Positions 28,487-37,694 are shown, counted from the first letter of the stretch. The stretch: 64,000 bases of DNA from Oceanobacter mangrovi (GCF_019740315.1 NZ_JAHXZR010000007.1:186001-250000); one strand, 5' to 3'. Translations and numbers: made by a program. The notes: a model not told the origin generated them from the sequence alone.

Positions 28487-29731
28487 ATGCAGGTGCGAAT
28501 ATATTCCGGCATGGCGCTGACAAGTGCTGCAATGCTGACGGGGTTGAATATGATAGCGGCCGACGTCTGCGCCAATACTTCGGACAGATTTGAGCTGTCC
28601 GGCTTTGCCCGCCTCGTCGGTGGCTATCTCGACAGTCATCAGCAAACGGTGGAAGGCTATGAAAACAGCTTTGCGCTGGATCAGCAGTCATTGCTGGCGC
28701 TGCAACCGACCTGGCATCTCTCCGACCAGCTGGCGTTAACGGCACAATTGCTGGCTCACAGCAGCGACAGCCGTCGTTCCGGTGTCGAATGGCTGTACCT
28801 GTCATGGCAACCGGAACCAGCCTGGCAATTCAGGGCTGGCAAACTGCGCACGCCCTTCTTCAGCTTCAGTGACAGCCTTGATGTTGGCTACAGTTACCCC
28901 TGGATCACGCCACCTGTACAGCTTTACAACTCACTGCTGTTCCCTACCTTCAAAGGTGCCAATGCCAGCTACACCTGGTCTGGCCCCGATCTGGCCGTAC
29001 AACTTGAAGGCTTGTATGGCTATTACAAGGGCGATGTCGTGATGGCTGGCTCGCGTATCGATGCACAGACCGAAGTTTCCAACATGACCGGTTTCAATCT
29101 GAACCTGTCGCGCAATAACCTGCGCCTGCGCCTGTCCTGGAATAGCGGCGATAACCACACAGAAATTGCCAGACTGCAGCCTTTGCAGGATGCACTACAA
29201 CAAACCGGAATGGACGACAGTTACAACAGTCTGCAAGCCGATGGCAAAATCCAGGTGTATGGCGCTGGTTTGAGCTATGAAGACGTGAGCAGCTTCTATC
29301 GGGCAGAATGGGTTAAAATAGATACCGAAATGGATCTGGCTCCCCAGCTTACCAGCTGGTACGCCTCTGCCGGACAGCTGTTCGGCCGTTGGAGCGGCCA
29401 TCTGACCTTTGCCCGCAGCAGTTACAGTAGCGCTACACCAGCCGATGAACTGGCGGCTTTTCGCGACGACCCTGCTTCACCACTTTACCCTCTCGCCGCA
29501 GGCTATTACCAGGCTTATGCCAATATTCCCCGTGGAGGGCTAGACAGCTACACACTGGGGCTACGCTGGGATTTCCGTCTTAATATGGCCCTCAAGGCCG
29601 AGCTGACCGAGTTGCGAGAACACAACCCTCATAGTGGATTTTTTAGTCCCGCTGTAGCGATGGATGACAGCAGCAGCAATGTCAAACAGCGCGCCACCCT
29701 CTACCAGATTGGCTGGGAGTGGGTATTCTGA
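28487..29731 (+). CDS. Outer-membrane beta-barrel (porin-like) protein
   Basis: A 414-aa secreted protein with a signal peptide (about 1-29, cleavage after VCANT or nearby). Alternating aromatic/polar strands follow throughout, and it ends in a C-terminal Phe (IGWEWVF), the outer-membrane insertion signature. Strand-like segments such as FELSGFARLVGGYLD, QLALTAQLLAH and LYLSWQPEPAWQFRAGKLRTPFF recall phosphate-selective or DcaP-like porins. I cannot assign a substrate. Its TGA overlaps the ATG of the next gene (TGATG), so the two are translationally coupled. It is divergent from the GGDEF-EAL gene. Confidence 0.8.
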   Translation: MQVRIYSGMALTSAAMLTGLNMIAADVCANTSDRFELSGFARLVGGYLDSHQQTVEGYENSFALDQQSLLALQPTWHLSDQLALTAQLLAHSSDSRRSGVEWLYLSWQPEPAWQFRAGKLRTPFFSFSDSLDVGYSYPWITPPVQLYNSLLFPTFKGANASYTWSGPDLAVQLEGLYGYYKGDVVMAGSRIDAQTEVSNMTGFNLNLSRNNLRLRLSWNSGDNHTEIARLQPLQDALQQTGMDDSYNSLQADGKIQVYGAGLSYEDVSSFYRAEWVKIDTEMDLAPQLTSWYASAGQLFGRWSGHLTFARSSYSSATPADELAAFRDDPASPLYPLAAGYYQAYANIPRGGLDSYTLGLRWDFRLNMALKAELTELREHNPHSGFFSPAVAMDDSSSNVKQRATLYQIGWEWVF

Positions 29732-30156
29732 TGAAAAAATCATGGCACCTCACAGCTCTGGTCTTACTGACTCTGGCCAGCGGCCTCAGTCGGGCCGAAC
29801 CCGCTTTACTGGTGATTGGCCACCCGCTGGATCAAAAACCGCTACAGCTCAATCAGGAGCAAATCCGTAACCTGTTTATGGGCATTCCTGTTGCTCGCGG
29901 CCTCAAGCCAGCCGGACTCACAGCCGATAATGAACTGCATTTTCTGTTCAACAACGAAGTGATCGGACTGGCCGAAGCCCGAATCCAGTCCTATTGGGCG
30001 CAAATGAAATTCACCGGCCGTAAATCGCCACCGGCCGAATTTTCCAGTGAACAACAATTACTGGACTACATCCGCCAGACGCCGGGGGCAATAGGCTATG
30101 TCTCAGCCGACATTCCGCTGCCTCAGCCTGTGCAGATATTGCTGAAAATTGATTAA
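29731..30156 (+). CDS. Small periplasmic PstS-like substrate-binding protein
   Basis: A 141-aa protein with a signal peptide (KKSWHLTALVLLTLASGLSRA). The mature domain looks like a minimal, half-size phosphate ABC-type binding protein: an early VIGHP, QEQIRNLFMGI and a late TPGAIGYVS region typical of PstS relatives. No ABC permease or ATPase genes are nearby, so it is more likely a sensor accessory than a transporter part. It starts inside the stop codon of the barrel gene, and both face away from a membrane GGDEF-EAL protein. Functional link is inference. Confidence 0.75.
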   Translation: MKKSWHLTALVLLTLASGLSRAEPALLVIGHPLDQKPLQLNQEQIRNLFMGIPVARGLKPAGLTADNELHFLFNNEVIGLAEARIQSYWAQMKFTGRKSPPAEFSSEQQLLDYIRQTPGAIGYVSADIPLPQPVQILLKID

Positions 30157-30535
30157 CCCGCAGCATTGGCGGGCTCCTTGGTGATTGCTCAGATTGCTGT
30201 CTGGGCAATCACCATGCCGAACCAGCGGACTATCCTCTGACGATAGTCTTTAGCCATAAAACCCATAAATCCAATCAAATTCTAAAAATAAATAGCTAGC
30301 GGCTATTATGATTCATCAAGCAAACAAACCTGAGTAACTGCCGACAAAGAAGACTGTTTCTCATTCACAACCAATCCTTTGATGCAGAACAAGCGGATTG
30401 CAACCTCTACATGCAAGGATCATCGAGCAAAGGTAGAAGTCCGGCATTGGCAGACCACAGGTACTGCCACCTTAAATAACAGTCAGGCTGTCAACCACGG
30501 CCAGACACAGACATTCGCAACACAGGGAGATCATC
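30157..30535. other. Intergenic region upstream of dps
   Basis: No gene is seen in these 379 bases. Two dyads are present: GGTGATTGC / GCAATCACC (about 30179-30212), a possible terminator of the binding-protein gene without a T run, and TGGCAG / CTGCCA (about 30448-30469). The dps ribosome site GGGAG lies at the right end. Confidence 0.4.
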
Positions 30536-31009
30536 ATGAGCATTAATATCGGTATCAGCGACAGCCATCGTGAACAAATTGCGACCGGCCTTGGACGCCT
30601 GCTGGCAGACAGCTACACACTGTACCTGACCACCCATAACTTCCACTGGAACGTGACCGGCCCAATGTTCAACAGCCTGCACACCATGTTTATGGACCAG
30701 TACACCGAACTGTGGAACTCACTCGACACGATCGCCGAACGCATTCGTTCTCTGGGCCACTACGCACCAGGCTCCTACAGCCAGTTCGCCGAACTGACCT
30801 CGCTGCCGGATGTGCCTGTGGTACCGCCCAAAGCGATGGAAATGGTAGCCACCCTGGCGCGCGGCCATGAAACCGCAGCCCGCACTGCCCGTGAACTGTT
30901 TGATCTGGTTGGTGAAGCCAACGATGAAGCGACCGCAGATCTGCTGACCCAGCGTCTGGCTGTGCATGAGCAAACCGCCTGGATGCTGCGCGCCTTGCTG
31001 GAAGAATAA
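30536..31009 (+). CDS. dps: Dps family DNA-binding/ferritin-like protein
   Basis: A 157-aa four-helix-bundle protein. It forms dodecamers that oxidise Fe2+ with H2O2, store iron and shield DNA. The inter-subunit ferroxidase residues lie in THNFHWNVTG (about 33-42) and MDQYTELWNSLDTIAERIRSLG (about 52-73: Asp and Glu ligands). There is no long lysine-rich tail, so direct DNA binding may be weak. It is preceded by GGGAG and followed by a long hairpin terminator. Family and length fit well. Confidence 0.95.
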   Translation: MSINIGISDSHREQIATGLGRLLADSYTLYLTTHNFHWNVTGPMFNSLHTMFMDQYTELWNSLDTIAERIRSLGHYAPGSYSQFAELTSLPDVPVVPPKAMEMVATLARGHETAARTARELFDLVGEANDEATADLLTQRLAVHEQTAWMLRALLEE

Positions 31010-31518
31010 ATTTCCACGAATAGCAAGGAGGACAGCAAGCCAACGGCTTGTTGTCCACTCCTCACTTTCTACTACCCTCTTTCTATCTATTCAGCAGCGT
31101 CCGGTTTGTTCAAAATCAAGCTACCTTGCCTACCTTACCAAGCAGCAATCAGCTGTCCCAAATGCTTTGCCCGGGTCTGCAAATGCATTGATCAAGTATT
31201 CAAAATCAATATACCCAGTGTTAAAACACTCAATTGCAATCTGCAAAAATTGCCAAAATGTAATACTTTTTTGCTGCAAATTTGAACTGAATACTTAATA
31301 CGTTATGGCAATATTCTGGTAACATTGCGCGCCTTCTGGCCCTGCCCTCCCTCCAATGCAAATATTTCCGCTACGGCATTCAATGGTGCTGATACGAGTT
31401 GCTAATTGGTCGGACCAAAAGCCAAAATACACCTGGCCATTTTAGCCAGGGAGAGCTTCCGCGAGAGAGGCTTGATGGATGAGACCATCCTACTCAGCGC
31501 AAATATCAGGAGTGACTA
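31010..31518. other. 509-base gene-free region with terminator and structured globin leader
   Basis: The left end holds the dps terminator. The middle (about 31150-31310) is AT-rich and may contain promoter elements for the globin. The right end has a hairpin CCTGGC / GCCAGG (31432-31450), a weak GCTT/AGGC pairing, and a hairpin GATGG / CCATC (about 31473-31488), 30-80 bases before the globin start. No known riboswitch consensus was recognised. Confidence 0.4.
31026..31062 (+). terminator. Terminator of dps
   Basis: A long imperfect stem (AGGAGGACA ... TGTCCACTCCT with inner CAAGC / GCTTG) starts 17 bases after the dps stop. It is followed by a modest T-rich stretch. Confidence 0.6.
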
Positions 31519-31914
31519 ATGAGCAATGATGCCGACATGGTGTTCCAGAGCTACGGCCGTAGCTGTAACAACATTGTCTTTTTTGAAGATTTCTACAACA
31601 TCTTCATGACCAAATCGAAAGACGTTCGAGATATGTTCAAAGACACCAACATGGAAGCCCAACGCGCCCTACTGCGCAGCGGTATCCTGTGGCTGGTGAT
31701 GCACGCCCGTGGTATGCCAGACACCAAGATCCGTGCTCTGGGCGAGAGCCACAGCCGTGGCCGGATGAATATCAACCCGACTTATTACAACCTCTGGCTC
31801 GACGCCCTGATGGAAACCCTGGCACGTCACGACCCCAAGTTCAGCAAGGAACTGGAGCAAACCTGGCGCCGGACACTGGGTCCTAGCATAGATCTGATCA
31901 AAAGCATGTATTGA
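31519..31914 (+). CDS. Single-domain globin
   Basis: A 131-aa haem protein of the globin superfamily, in size between truncated and flavohaemoglobin domains. Visible marks are an early SCNNIVFFEDFYNIF helix, a CD-corner-like RDMFKD, and a likely proximal histidine in LGESHSRG (about residue 76). It has no reductase or sensor domain. Probable roles are O2 or NO binding or detoxification, using an unlinked reductase; these cannot be separated from sequence. An AGGAG ribosome site precedes the ATG. A PilZ gene follows 120 bases downstream on the same strand. Confidence 0.8.
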   Translation: MSNDADMVFQSYGRSCNNIVFFEDFYNIFMTKSKDVRDMFKDTNMEAQRALLRSGILWLVMHARGMPDTKIRALGESHSRGRMNINPTYYNLWLDALMETLARHDPKFSKELEQTWRRTLGPSIDLIKSMY

Positions 31915-32034
31915 TCAATTTGTAGTCTGAAATGCAAAAATAATCTAATCAAGGCTTAACTTGAGGATTGACCTCCGGGTACAGATGCAAGCAGTCTGGA
32001 GCTAATGCTCTATCACCCAGTGAAGGAGGTCTTT

Positions 32035-32376
32035 ATGACCGTCATGCAGGAATTGCGCGAAGCGCCCCGTACCGAAGTTCTGACCAATGTCAGCGTCTTC
32101 AAACGAGACGACTTGTCCTATTTGGGACTGCTGCTTAATTGCTCTGACAACGGCCTGATGATTTCAACCTACGAAGCCATCCAACCTGGCACTCGTCTAC
32201 AGCTGGAACTGGTCGATGTCAGACCTGAGACAGAGCTGCACAGAACCGGGTTCTGCGACATTGAAGTTGTCTGGAGTCGTCCACTGACACCCAGCCTGTT
32301 CAGCGCTGGCTGTCGTCTGGAAGCTCCATGTCCGACCCTCCACAACATGCTGCGAGGCTACCAGCAGGCTTCCTGA
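32035..32376 (+). CDS. PilZ-domain c-di-GMP-binding protein
   Basis: A 113-aa single-domain protein. The RxxxR motif (REAPR, about 8-12) and the second motif (NCSDNGLMI, matching D/NxSxxG, about 36-41) are both present, so c-di-GMP binding is expected. No other domain or signal peptide is seen; it should be a cytoplasmic effector that acts through partner proteins. The ATG at 32035 follows a perfect GGAGGT. It is preceded by the globin gene and ends at a bidirectional terminator. The window also encodes two c-di-GMP metabolic proteins and FleQ. Confidence 0.85.
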   Translation: MTVMQELREAPRTEVLTNVSVFKRDDLSYLGLLLNCSDNGLMISTYEAIQPGTRLQLELVDVRPETELHRTGFCDIEVVWSRPLTPSLFSAGCRLEAPCPTLHNMLRGYQQAS

Positions 32377-32403
32377 TCATTGCATTTTCCACAAGACTAC
32401 AAA

Positions 32404-32431
32404 CAACAACGGGCCTGACGGCCCGTTGTTG
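32404..32431. terminator. Bidirectional terminator between the PilZ gene and ampE
   Basis: The perfect 12-bp stem CAACAACGGGCC / GGCCCGTTGTTG with a 4-base loop sits between convergent genes. Confidence 0.85.
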
Positions 32432-32461
32432 TATTTACTCGTTACGTATCCTGCATTTCGC

Positions 32462-33436
32462 TTACAGCAGCCAGCCGCCAATAGTTGCGACCGCAATCAC
32501 CACCAGCCACACAGAACCGCTGCGAATATGTAACTGGTGCCACTCTTCCAGCTCCTGTGCTGCGGCGCTGGCATCCGTAGCAGCGCTGTGCCAATGGCGG
32601 CCTTCATACCCAACCGACAGCGCAGCAGACGCAATCCGGTCAAGCACTTGCTGGCTATGAATAGCGGATTTCCACAGCAAACTTTTCCAGACCGGCAACG
32701 CCAATGTCATATTGCCAGCCAGACAATAGGTCAGACCAAGCAAACGGGCTGGCGCCCACTCCAGCCAGTGCAAGCAATTAACCGCAATACAAGACAGCGG
32801 CTGCACCACGGGTTTACTGGCGGGCTCGATTTCGCTCTCCGATACGACTTCTTCAGCATCCGTTTTGCCAATATCGTCAGCTACAGCCCCCTGCCGCTGC
32901 TGACGACGCACATAATTGAGTGTCAACCAGGCCAGAATCACCCCGGCAACATCTGCCACCACATACCAGAACACGATCAGGAAAAAATACTCAAACCAGC
33001 GATACATCACCGCCTGCAGCACTTGGCGATTCATTGACTCCGCTTCATCCGACAAGGCAGATTCCGGCAGCGCGATGGCTTGTTCGGCACAAAACCAGGC
33101 TCCCTGCACATCGCCAGTACCAAGGCAGTCACGATACTGGCGCAGACTGCGACCAACATTGGCTTGCGATAACAATGCCAGCAGCAACAGAATTTCCCCG
33201 GCAAAGGCCGGCAGCCCCCAGGCAACCGAACCCAGCAGCCAGAAGCCAACGCTGACCAGTACCGCCGGGATGATCACAGCGACCAGAAAACGCCAGCCAT
33301 CCGCCCAGCGATTGACCGCCAGCGTCGCCTCCAGCATCGTCATCCAGCGTTCAAAAAAACGTCGACCGCCCCAGCTACGCTTACGCGGAATTTGTTGCTG
33401 TAGCAAAATCGCCAGAAACAGAACCAGAAACTTCAT
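32462..33436 (-). CDS. ampE: AmpE-like inner-membrane protein
   Basis: A 324-aa polytopic membrane protein (hydrophobic segments at the N-terminus, about 50-90, about 145-175 and the extreme C-terminus). It resembles AmpE, a putative signalling or envelope protein encoded downstream of ampD in many gammaproteobacteria. Conserved features include the QQQIPRKRSW start region and the RWFEYFFLIVFWYVVADVAGV segment. An acidic insertion (about 190-215, DDIGKTDAEEVVSESEIEP) is a local addition. Its ATG overlaps the ampD stop by 4 bases, so the two are translationally coupled. Confidence 0.87.
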   Translation of the reverse strand: MKFLVLFLAILLQQQIPRKRSWGGRRFFERWMTMLEATLAVNRWADGWRFLVAVIIPAVLVSVGFWLLGSVAWGLPAFAGEILLLLALLSQANVGRSLRQYRDCLGTGDVQGAWFCAEQAIALPESALSDEAESMNRQVLQAVMYRWFEYFFLIVFWYVVADVAGVILAWLTLNYVRRQQRQGAVADDIGKTDAEEVVSESEIEPASKPVVQPLSCIAVNCLHWLEWAPARLLGLTYCLAGNMTLALPVWKSLLWKSAIHSQQVLDRIASAALSVGYEGRHWHSAATDASAAAQELEEWHQLHIRSGSVWLVVIAVATIGGWLL

Positions 33437-33987
33437 TGTGAAAGCTCTCCCCCGACAGCCGCCAGATAGGACGGCCAGTCAAAAAATGGACCTGGATCGG
33501 TCTTGCGTCCCGGTGCAATGTGTTGGTGCCCGGTGATATTGTTTTTAATTAGCGGGAAACCCTGCTGCAAACAGCGGGTTACCTCAATCAGCCGTTGGTA
33601 TTGCTGGCTGGTAAAAGGAGAATAATCATCACCTTCCAGCTCAATACCAATCGAAAAATCATTGCAGTTGTCACGCCCCTGAAAACTCGATACACCAGCG
33701 TGCCAGGCACGCTCCAGCAGGTTAACGAACTGGGTCAGCTTGCCATCCCGTTCGATCAGTAGATGACTCGACACCTGTAACGAGTGGATCTCGGCAAAAT
33801 ACGGATGCAGACTGGCATCGAGGCGGTTCTGGAAAAACGGCTGCACATACCCACCGCCAAACTGCCCCGGTGGCAAGCTGATGTTGTGGATCACCAGCAA
33901 GGAAATATCTGCCTGCTCAGGCCGCGGACCAAAGTTAGGCGATGGTACCCATTCAGCGACATCAATTCGCCCATCCCGCAGTTTCAT
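33433..33987 (-). CDS. ampD: 1,6-anhydro-N-acetylmuramyl-L-alanine amidase AmpD
   Basis: A 184-aa cytoplasmic Zn amidase that cleaves the peptide from anhydro-muropeptides in cell-wall recycling; its loss raises AmpC beta-lactamase. The Zn ligands are in VIHNISLPPG (about 33-42) and in GHQHIAPGRKTDPG (His and Asp, near 154-166). The catalytic region SSHLLIERDG and the SIGIELEGDD segment are intact. The start is ATG at 33985-33987; two TTG codons precede it. It is upstream of and overlaps ampE. Length matches the family. Confidence 0.95.
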   Translation of the reverse strand: MKLRDGRIDVAEWVPSPNFGPRPEQADISLLVIHNISLPPGQFGGGYVQPFFQNRLDASLHPYFAEIHSLQVSSHLLIERDGKLTQFVNLLERAWHAGVSSFQGRDNCNDFSIGIELEGDDYSPFTSQQYQRLIEVTRCLQQGFPLIKNNITGHQHIAPGRKTDPGPFFDWPSYLAAVGGELSQ

Positions 33988-34229
33988 CAACAACCCCGTT
34001 TACCACACCTAACTGCAGTATCGCGTCAGAAACAGCCCTTTGCAAAGTTGCCCATACATGAGCCTGCCAGTCTGGCCGGAAAATCTGCGCCAGAGCAGCC
34101 ACTGACGTCACAAGCTGGCCAACCGGTTTCTCTGACTATCCCGAACTGTAGTACCATGCCGACCTTGAAATTGACCAGCCTGCTACCATTTCGCAGCTGT
34201 ACCTTTATTCCGGATCGTACGAGCCAGCC

Positions 34230-35093
34230 ATGAATCTGACAGAACACCAACAGGACATTACCACTTCCGTTTCCCTCGCCCTGGCAGAGGACGTCGGCAG
34301 CGGTGATATCACGGCCCAGCTGATCCCGGCTGAACGCCAGTCCCAGGCACGTATCATCAGCCGTGAGCGTGCCATCATTGCTGGCAAGGCGTGGGTTGAT
34401 GAAGTGTTCCGCCAACTCGATCCTGAGGTTGTGGTGAGCTGGAAAGTCAACGAAGGCGACTGGGTTGAAGCCGATCAGGTGCTGTTTGAATTACAAGGTT
34501 CTGCCCGCAGCCTGCTGACCGGTGAACGTTGTGCGCTGAACTTCCTGCAGACCCTGTCTGGCACTGCGACCCGTTGTCGCCATTATGCCGACAAGGTTAC
34601 CGATACCAGCGTACGTCTGCTGGACACCCGTAAGACCATTCCCGGCCTGCGCATTGCCCAGAAATACGCCGTCAGCGTCGGTGGCTGTTTTAACCATCGT
34701 ATCGGCTTGTTCGACGCCTTTCTGATCAAGGAAAACCACATCATGGCCTGTGGTGGCATTGCCGCAGCCATTGCAGCAGCTCACCAGATTGCCCCCGGCA
34801 AGCCGGTCGAAGTGGAAGTTGAAACCATGCAACAGCTGGACGAAGCCATTGCTGCCGATGCCGACATCATCATGCTCGACAACTTCAGCCCGGAACAAAT
34901 GACCATTGCTGTTGCCCATACCCGCGCAGCGACTTCAGAACGAACCAAAGGCCCGATCAAGCTGGAAGCCTCTGGCAACATCACAGATGCCACCTTGCTG
35001 CCTTATGCCCAGACCGGCGTGGATTACATTTCCATCGGCGCGCTGACCAAGGACTGCAAGGCCATCGACCTGTCCATGCGGGTAACGCTGTAA
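34230..35093 (+). CDS. nadC: Quinolinate phosphoribosyltransferase (carboxylating)
   Basis: A 287-aa enzyme of de novo NAD synthesis: quinolinate + PRPP to nicotinate mononucleotide + CO2 + PPi. Family residues are visible in [14 protein letters not shown] (about 17-30), [58 protein letters not shown] (about 132-172), [23 protein letters not shown] and EASGNI. It is divergent from ampD; this adjacency is common in gammaproteobacteria. No anomalies. Confidence 0.97.
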   Translation: MNLTEHQQDITTSVSLALAEDVGSGDITAQLIPAERQSQARIISRERAIIAGKAWVDEVFRQLDPEVVVSWKVNEGDWVEADQVLFELQGSARSLLTGERCALNFLQTLSGTATRCRHYADKVTDTSVRLLDTRKTIPGLRIAQKYAVSVGGCFNHRIGLFDAFLIKENHIMACGGIAAAIAAAHQIAPGKPVEVEVETMQQLDEAIAADADIIMLDNFSPEQMTIAVAHTRAATSERTKGPIKLEASGNITDATLLPYAQTGVDYISIGALTKDCKAIDLSMRVTL

Positions 35094-35148
35094 CTCACAA
35101 CCATCAGATGCGACCAGCCAATACAGGCTGATACAAGGGAGAAACGCG

Positions 35149-35814
35149 ATGCATCTAGCTTCATTTAATCGTTATCAGGCATTTGGTATTCACTTCGGAC
35201 TCAGCCTGCTGATATTTCTGGGGCTGGTCGCATTGGTATTTACCGTCTGGTATCCCGGCGTGTTGTTTGATGCCGACAATGGCTGGCAACAAGCTCTGCT
35301 TATGATCGCCGGTGTCGATCTGGTACTCGGTCCACTGCTGACCTTACTGGTCTACAACCCGGCCAAAAAAAGCCTGAAGATGGACCTGTCAATCATTGCC
35401 GCCTTTCAGTTCTGTGCACTGGTAGGGGGGATCTACACAGTCAACAGCGCCCGCCCGGTCGGCTTGTACGTCGCATTTCCACCAGCCGGTTATGAAATTC
35501 TCTATGCTCGCTCACTGGCGCCAGAAACGCTGGCGGCAGTCGAAAAATCGGATCAGCGAGTGTTTTATTACCAACCTGGTGCAGGCGGTTCACCGTTCGG
35601 CCCTGAACGGCAGCAGGATTTGAAACCGGCAGAGCTCAAGCCTGTTGATGACGGTGGTTACGGTGATTTTATCAATCGTTTGACGAACGACCCTATCTTC
35701 AAAAAAGACAACACATTACGAGTGCCGGTAGGTCCTCATAAATGGGTGGTGACCGATGATCAGGGCAAACAGATTCAGGTGCTGCCAGAAAGCGCGATAA
35801 AGTCGGCTTCCTGA
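35149..35814 (+). CDS. TfpX/TfpZ-family type IV pilin accessory protein
   Basis: A 221-aa inner-membrane protein with N-terminal hydrophobic segments (about 15-38, 47-68, 78-97) and a soluble C-terminal domain, probably periplasmic. The pattern RYQAFGIHFGLSLLIFLGL followed by WYPGVLFDADNGWQQALLMIAGVDLVLGPLLTLLVYNPAKKSLKMDL is characteristic of TfpX/TfpZ proteins. These assist pilin stability or assembly when encoded next to pilins. No pilin gene lies nearby; it follows nadC by 55 bases, so it is an orphan copy here. Confidence 0.85.
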   Translation: MHLASFNRYQAFGIHFGLSLLIFLGLVALVFTVWYPGVLFDADNGWQQALLMIAGVDLVLGPLLTLLVYNPAKKSLKMDLSIIAAFQFCALVGGIYTVNSARPVGLYVAFPPAGYEILYARSLAPETLAAVEKSDQRVFYYQPGAGGSPFGPERQQDLKPAELKPVDDGGYGDFINRLTNDPIFKKDNTLRVPVGPHKWVVTDDQGKQIQVLPESAIKSAS

Positions 35815-35871
35815 ATTTCAGAAATCCCGGCACAGCAATCGCTCAGCTGCGCCGGGCAATGCGAGGCCTGA

Positions 35872-36918
35872 TCAGGCCTCGGCAATAATCACCGCCCGCA
35901 GCGGCGCCGGATAACCTTCGGCAGTTTTTGTAACGTCGGCAGGATCCAGAAAATCCTGTAGCGAGTTATAACGCATCCAGTCCGTCGCCCGTTGTTCTTG
36001 CAGCGAAGTCTGGTTCAGATCCACCAGCCGGGCATTTTTGAAGCCGGTACGACGGCACCATAACAGCAGGGTTTCCACCGTCGGAATAAACCAGACGTTA
36101 CGCATCATGGCGTAGCGGTCTTCCGGCATCAGTACCTCACCGAGTGGCCCCTCAATCACTAGGGTTTCCAGCACCAGTTCCCCACCCGGCTTGAGTACGC
36201 CTCGCAGTTCTTCCAGATGCTCAATGGGCGACTTGCGGTGATACAGCACCCCCATAGAGAACGCCGTATCAAAGGCTTTCAGATTGGCGGGCACGTCTTC
36301 CATCTTGAACGGCAACAAATCGGCCATAGGCATCTTGCCCTGAGCCGCGGCAACGTAACGCTTGATGGCGTTGAACTGCATCAGAAACAGTCGTGACGGA
36401 TCAACACCAACGACCCTGTGCGCACCATCGCCCAACATGCGCCACATGTGATAACCGGAACCACAACCGACATCCAGCACAGTGCGCCCTGTCATATCAC
36501 TCAGGTGCGGCGCAACCCGATCCCATTTCCAGTCACTGCGCCATTCGGTATCAATAAAGCTATCGAACACCTGAAACGGCCCTTTGCGCCACGGCATCAG
36601 GCCGCGCAAACCGGCTTCAACGTCGGCTTGCTGTTCAGCACTCAAGGCAGCAGCACCAATTCCGAGGTCATATGCATCGAGGTCACAATGAACATCCGCG
36701 ACCTGAGGCAGCTGACACAAGGCTTCGACCCAGCGCTGCTGATCACCATGCTCAGCAGTCACCAGCAGATCCTGCAGCTGGCCGGGCAACACCTCCGCCC
36801 AACGCTGCATACGGCTGCCATCTGCAGCCATCATCGCCAGCAGCTCGTCGAACAGCGGCAACAGGGTCGAAGCGTTGGCCGGATCCAGATCCGGAAACAG
36901 GCGGGAGTCAGCAGACAT
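35872..36918 (-). CDS. cmoB: tRNA U34 carboxymethyltransferase CmoB
   Basis: A 348-aa enzyme that transfers the carboxymethyl group of carboxy-SAM to 5-hydroxyuridine at tRNA position 34, giving cmo5U, which widens wobble decoding. Class I methyltransferase signatures include RTVLDVGCGSGYHMWRMLG (about 144-162), VGVDPS and FDTAFSMGVLYHRKSPIEHL. The N-terminal WRKGPFQVFDSFIDTEWRSDWKW block is characteristic of CmoB. It is slightly longer than E. coli CmoB (323 aa). It lies 35 bases downstream of cmoA in the same direction. Confidence 0.96.
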   Translation of the reverse strand: MSADSRLFPDLDPANASTLLPLFDELLAMMAADGSRMQRWAEVLPGQLQDLLVTAEHGDQQRWVEALCQLPQVADVHCDLDAYDLGIGAAALSAEQQADVEAGLRGLMPWRKGPFQVFDSFIDTEWRSDWKWDRVAPHLSDMTGRTVLDVGCGSGYHMWRMLGDGAHRVVGVDPSRLFLMQFNAIKRYVAAAQGKMPMADLLPFKMEDVPANLKAFDTAFSMGVLYHRKSPIEHLEELRGVLKPGGELVLETLVIEGPLGEVLMPEDRYAMMRNVWFIPTVETLLLWCRRTGFKNARLVDLNQTSLQEQRATDWMRYNSLQDFLDPADVTKTAEGYPAPLRAVIIAEA

Positions 36919-36953
36919 GCAACAATCTCGAACGGCTAAGGAAGAACAAGCGG

Positions 36954-37694
36954 TTATTTAACCGCCAGGAAAGAAGCGAAGTTAAAGCACTGGTGCCAAC
37001 GAATGACCTTGCTGAAACCGGCGTCCAGCAAGCGTTGCTTGTGGGAGGCTTCGGTCTCCGGCACCAGATAATCTTCGATTGCGGTACGCTTGCGGGCGAT
37101 TTCCATTTCGGAATAACCGTTGGCGCGTTTGAAATCCAGATGCAGCTCATTTTGCAGTTGCTGCTCGGTTGCATCAAAGATAATTTTTTCCGACAGCACC
37201 AATGCCCCGCCGGGTAACATGCCCTTGCAGATATGACTCAGCAAGGCCAGCCGATCAGGCACCGGAATAAACTGCAACACATAGTTAAGCGCCACCACTG
37301 AGGCCTTTTCCAGCTCCAGCTCGGTAATGTCATCACACCAGAGTTCGACAGCAACCGGATTACCCGCCATCGACTGGTCATCAATGGCGATGTAGTGATT
37401 GGCGCGCTCCAGCATCGACTCGGAATTATCCACCCCGATCACCTTGCAGCCAGCGGCCTTGACGCCGTGACGCATCGCCAGTGTTACCGCACCCAGCGAA
37501 CAGCCCAGATCATAGAGGTTGGAATTGGCCGTCGCATAACGTCCAGCAATCACCCCACACATGGCAACGGTTTCGGCATAACCCGGTACTGAACGCTTGA
37601 TCATATCCGGGAAGACTCGCGCCACCGCATCGTCAAAACGGAAGCTGGCTACTTCAGTCGGCTGGTTCTGGAAAATATCGTCGCGGTCGGTCAT
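36954..37694 (-). CDS. cmoA: Carboxy-SAM synthase CmoA
   Basis: A 246-aa enzyme that makes carboxy-S-adenosyl-L-methionine from prephenate and SAM for CmoB. It starts MTDRDDIFQNQ with FRFDDAVARVFPDMIKRSVPGY. The SAM motif is NLYDLGCSLGAVTLAMR (about 58-74), followed by VIGVDNSESML and ASVVALNYVLQFIP. It is the first gene of a cmoA-cmoB operon with normal length. Confidence 0.97.
   Translation of the reverse strand: MTDRDDIFQNQPTEVASFRFDDAVARVFPDMIKRSVPGYAETVAMCGVIAGRYATANSNLYDLGCSLGAVTLAMRHGVKAAGCKVIGVDNSESMLERANHYIAIDDQSMAGNPVAVELWCDDITELELEKASVVALNYVLQFIPVPDRLALLSHICKGMLPGGALVLSEKIIFDATEQQLQNELHLDFKRANGYSEMEIARKRTAIEDYLVPETEASHKQRLLDAGFSKVIRWHQCFNFASFLAVK

Noticed and set aside
31428-31518. 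c-di-GMP (GEMM) or glycine riboswitch upstream of the globin
   Set aside because: Hairpins are present, but the conserved GEMM or glycine-aptamer core sequences are not found.
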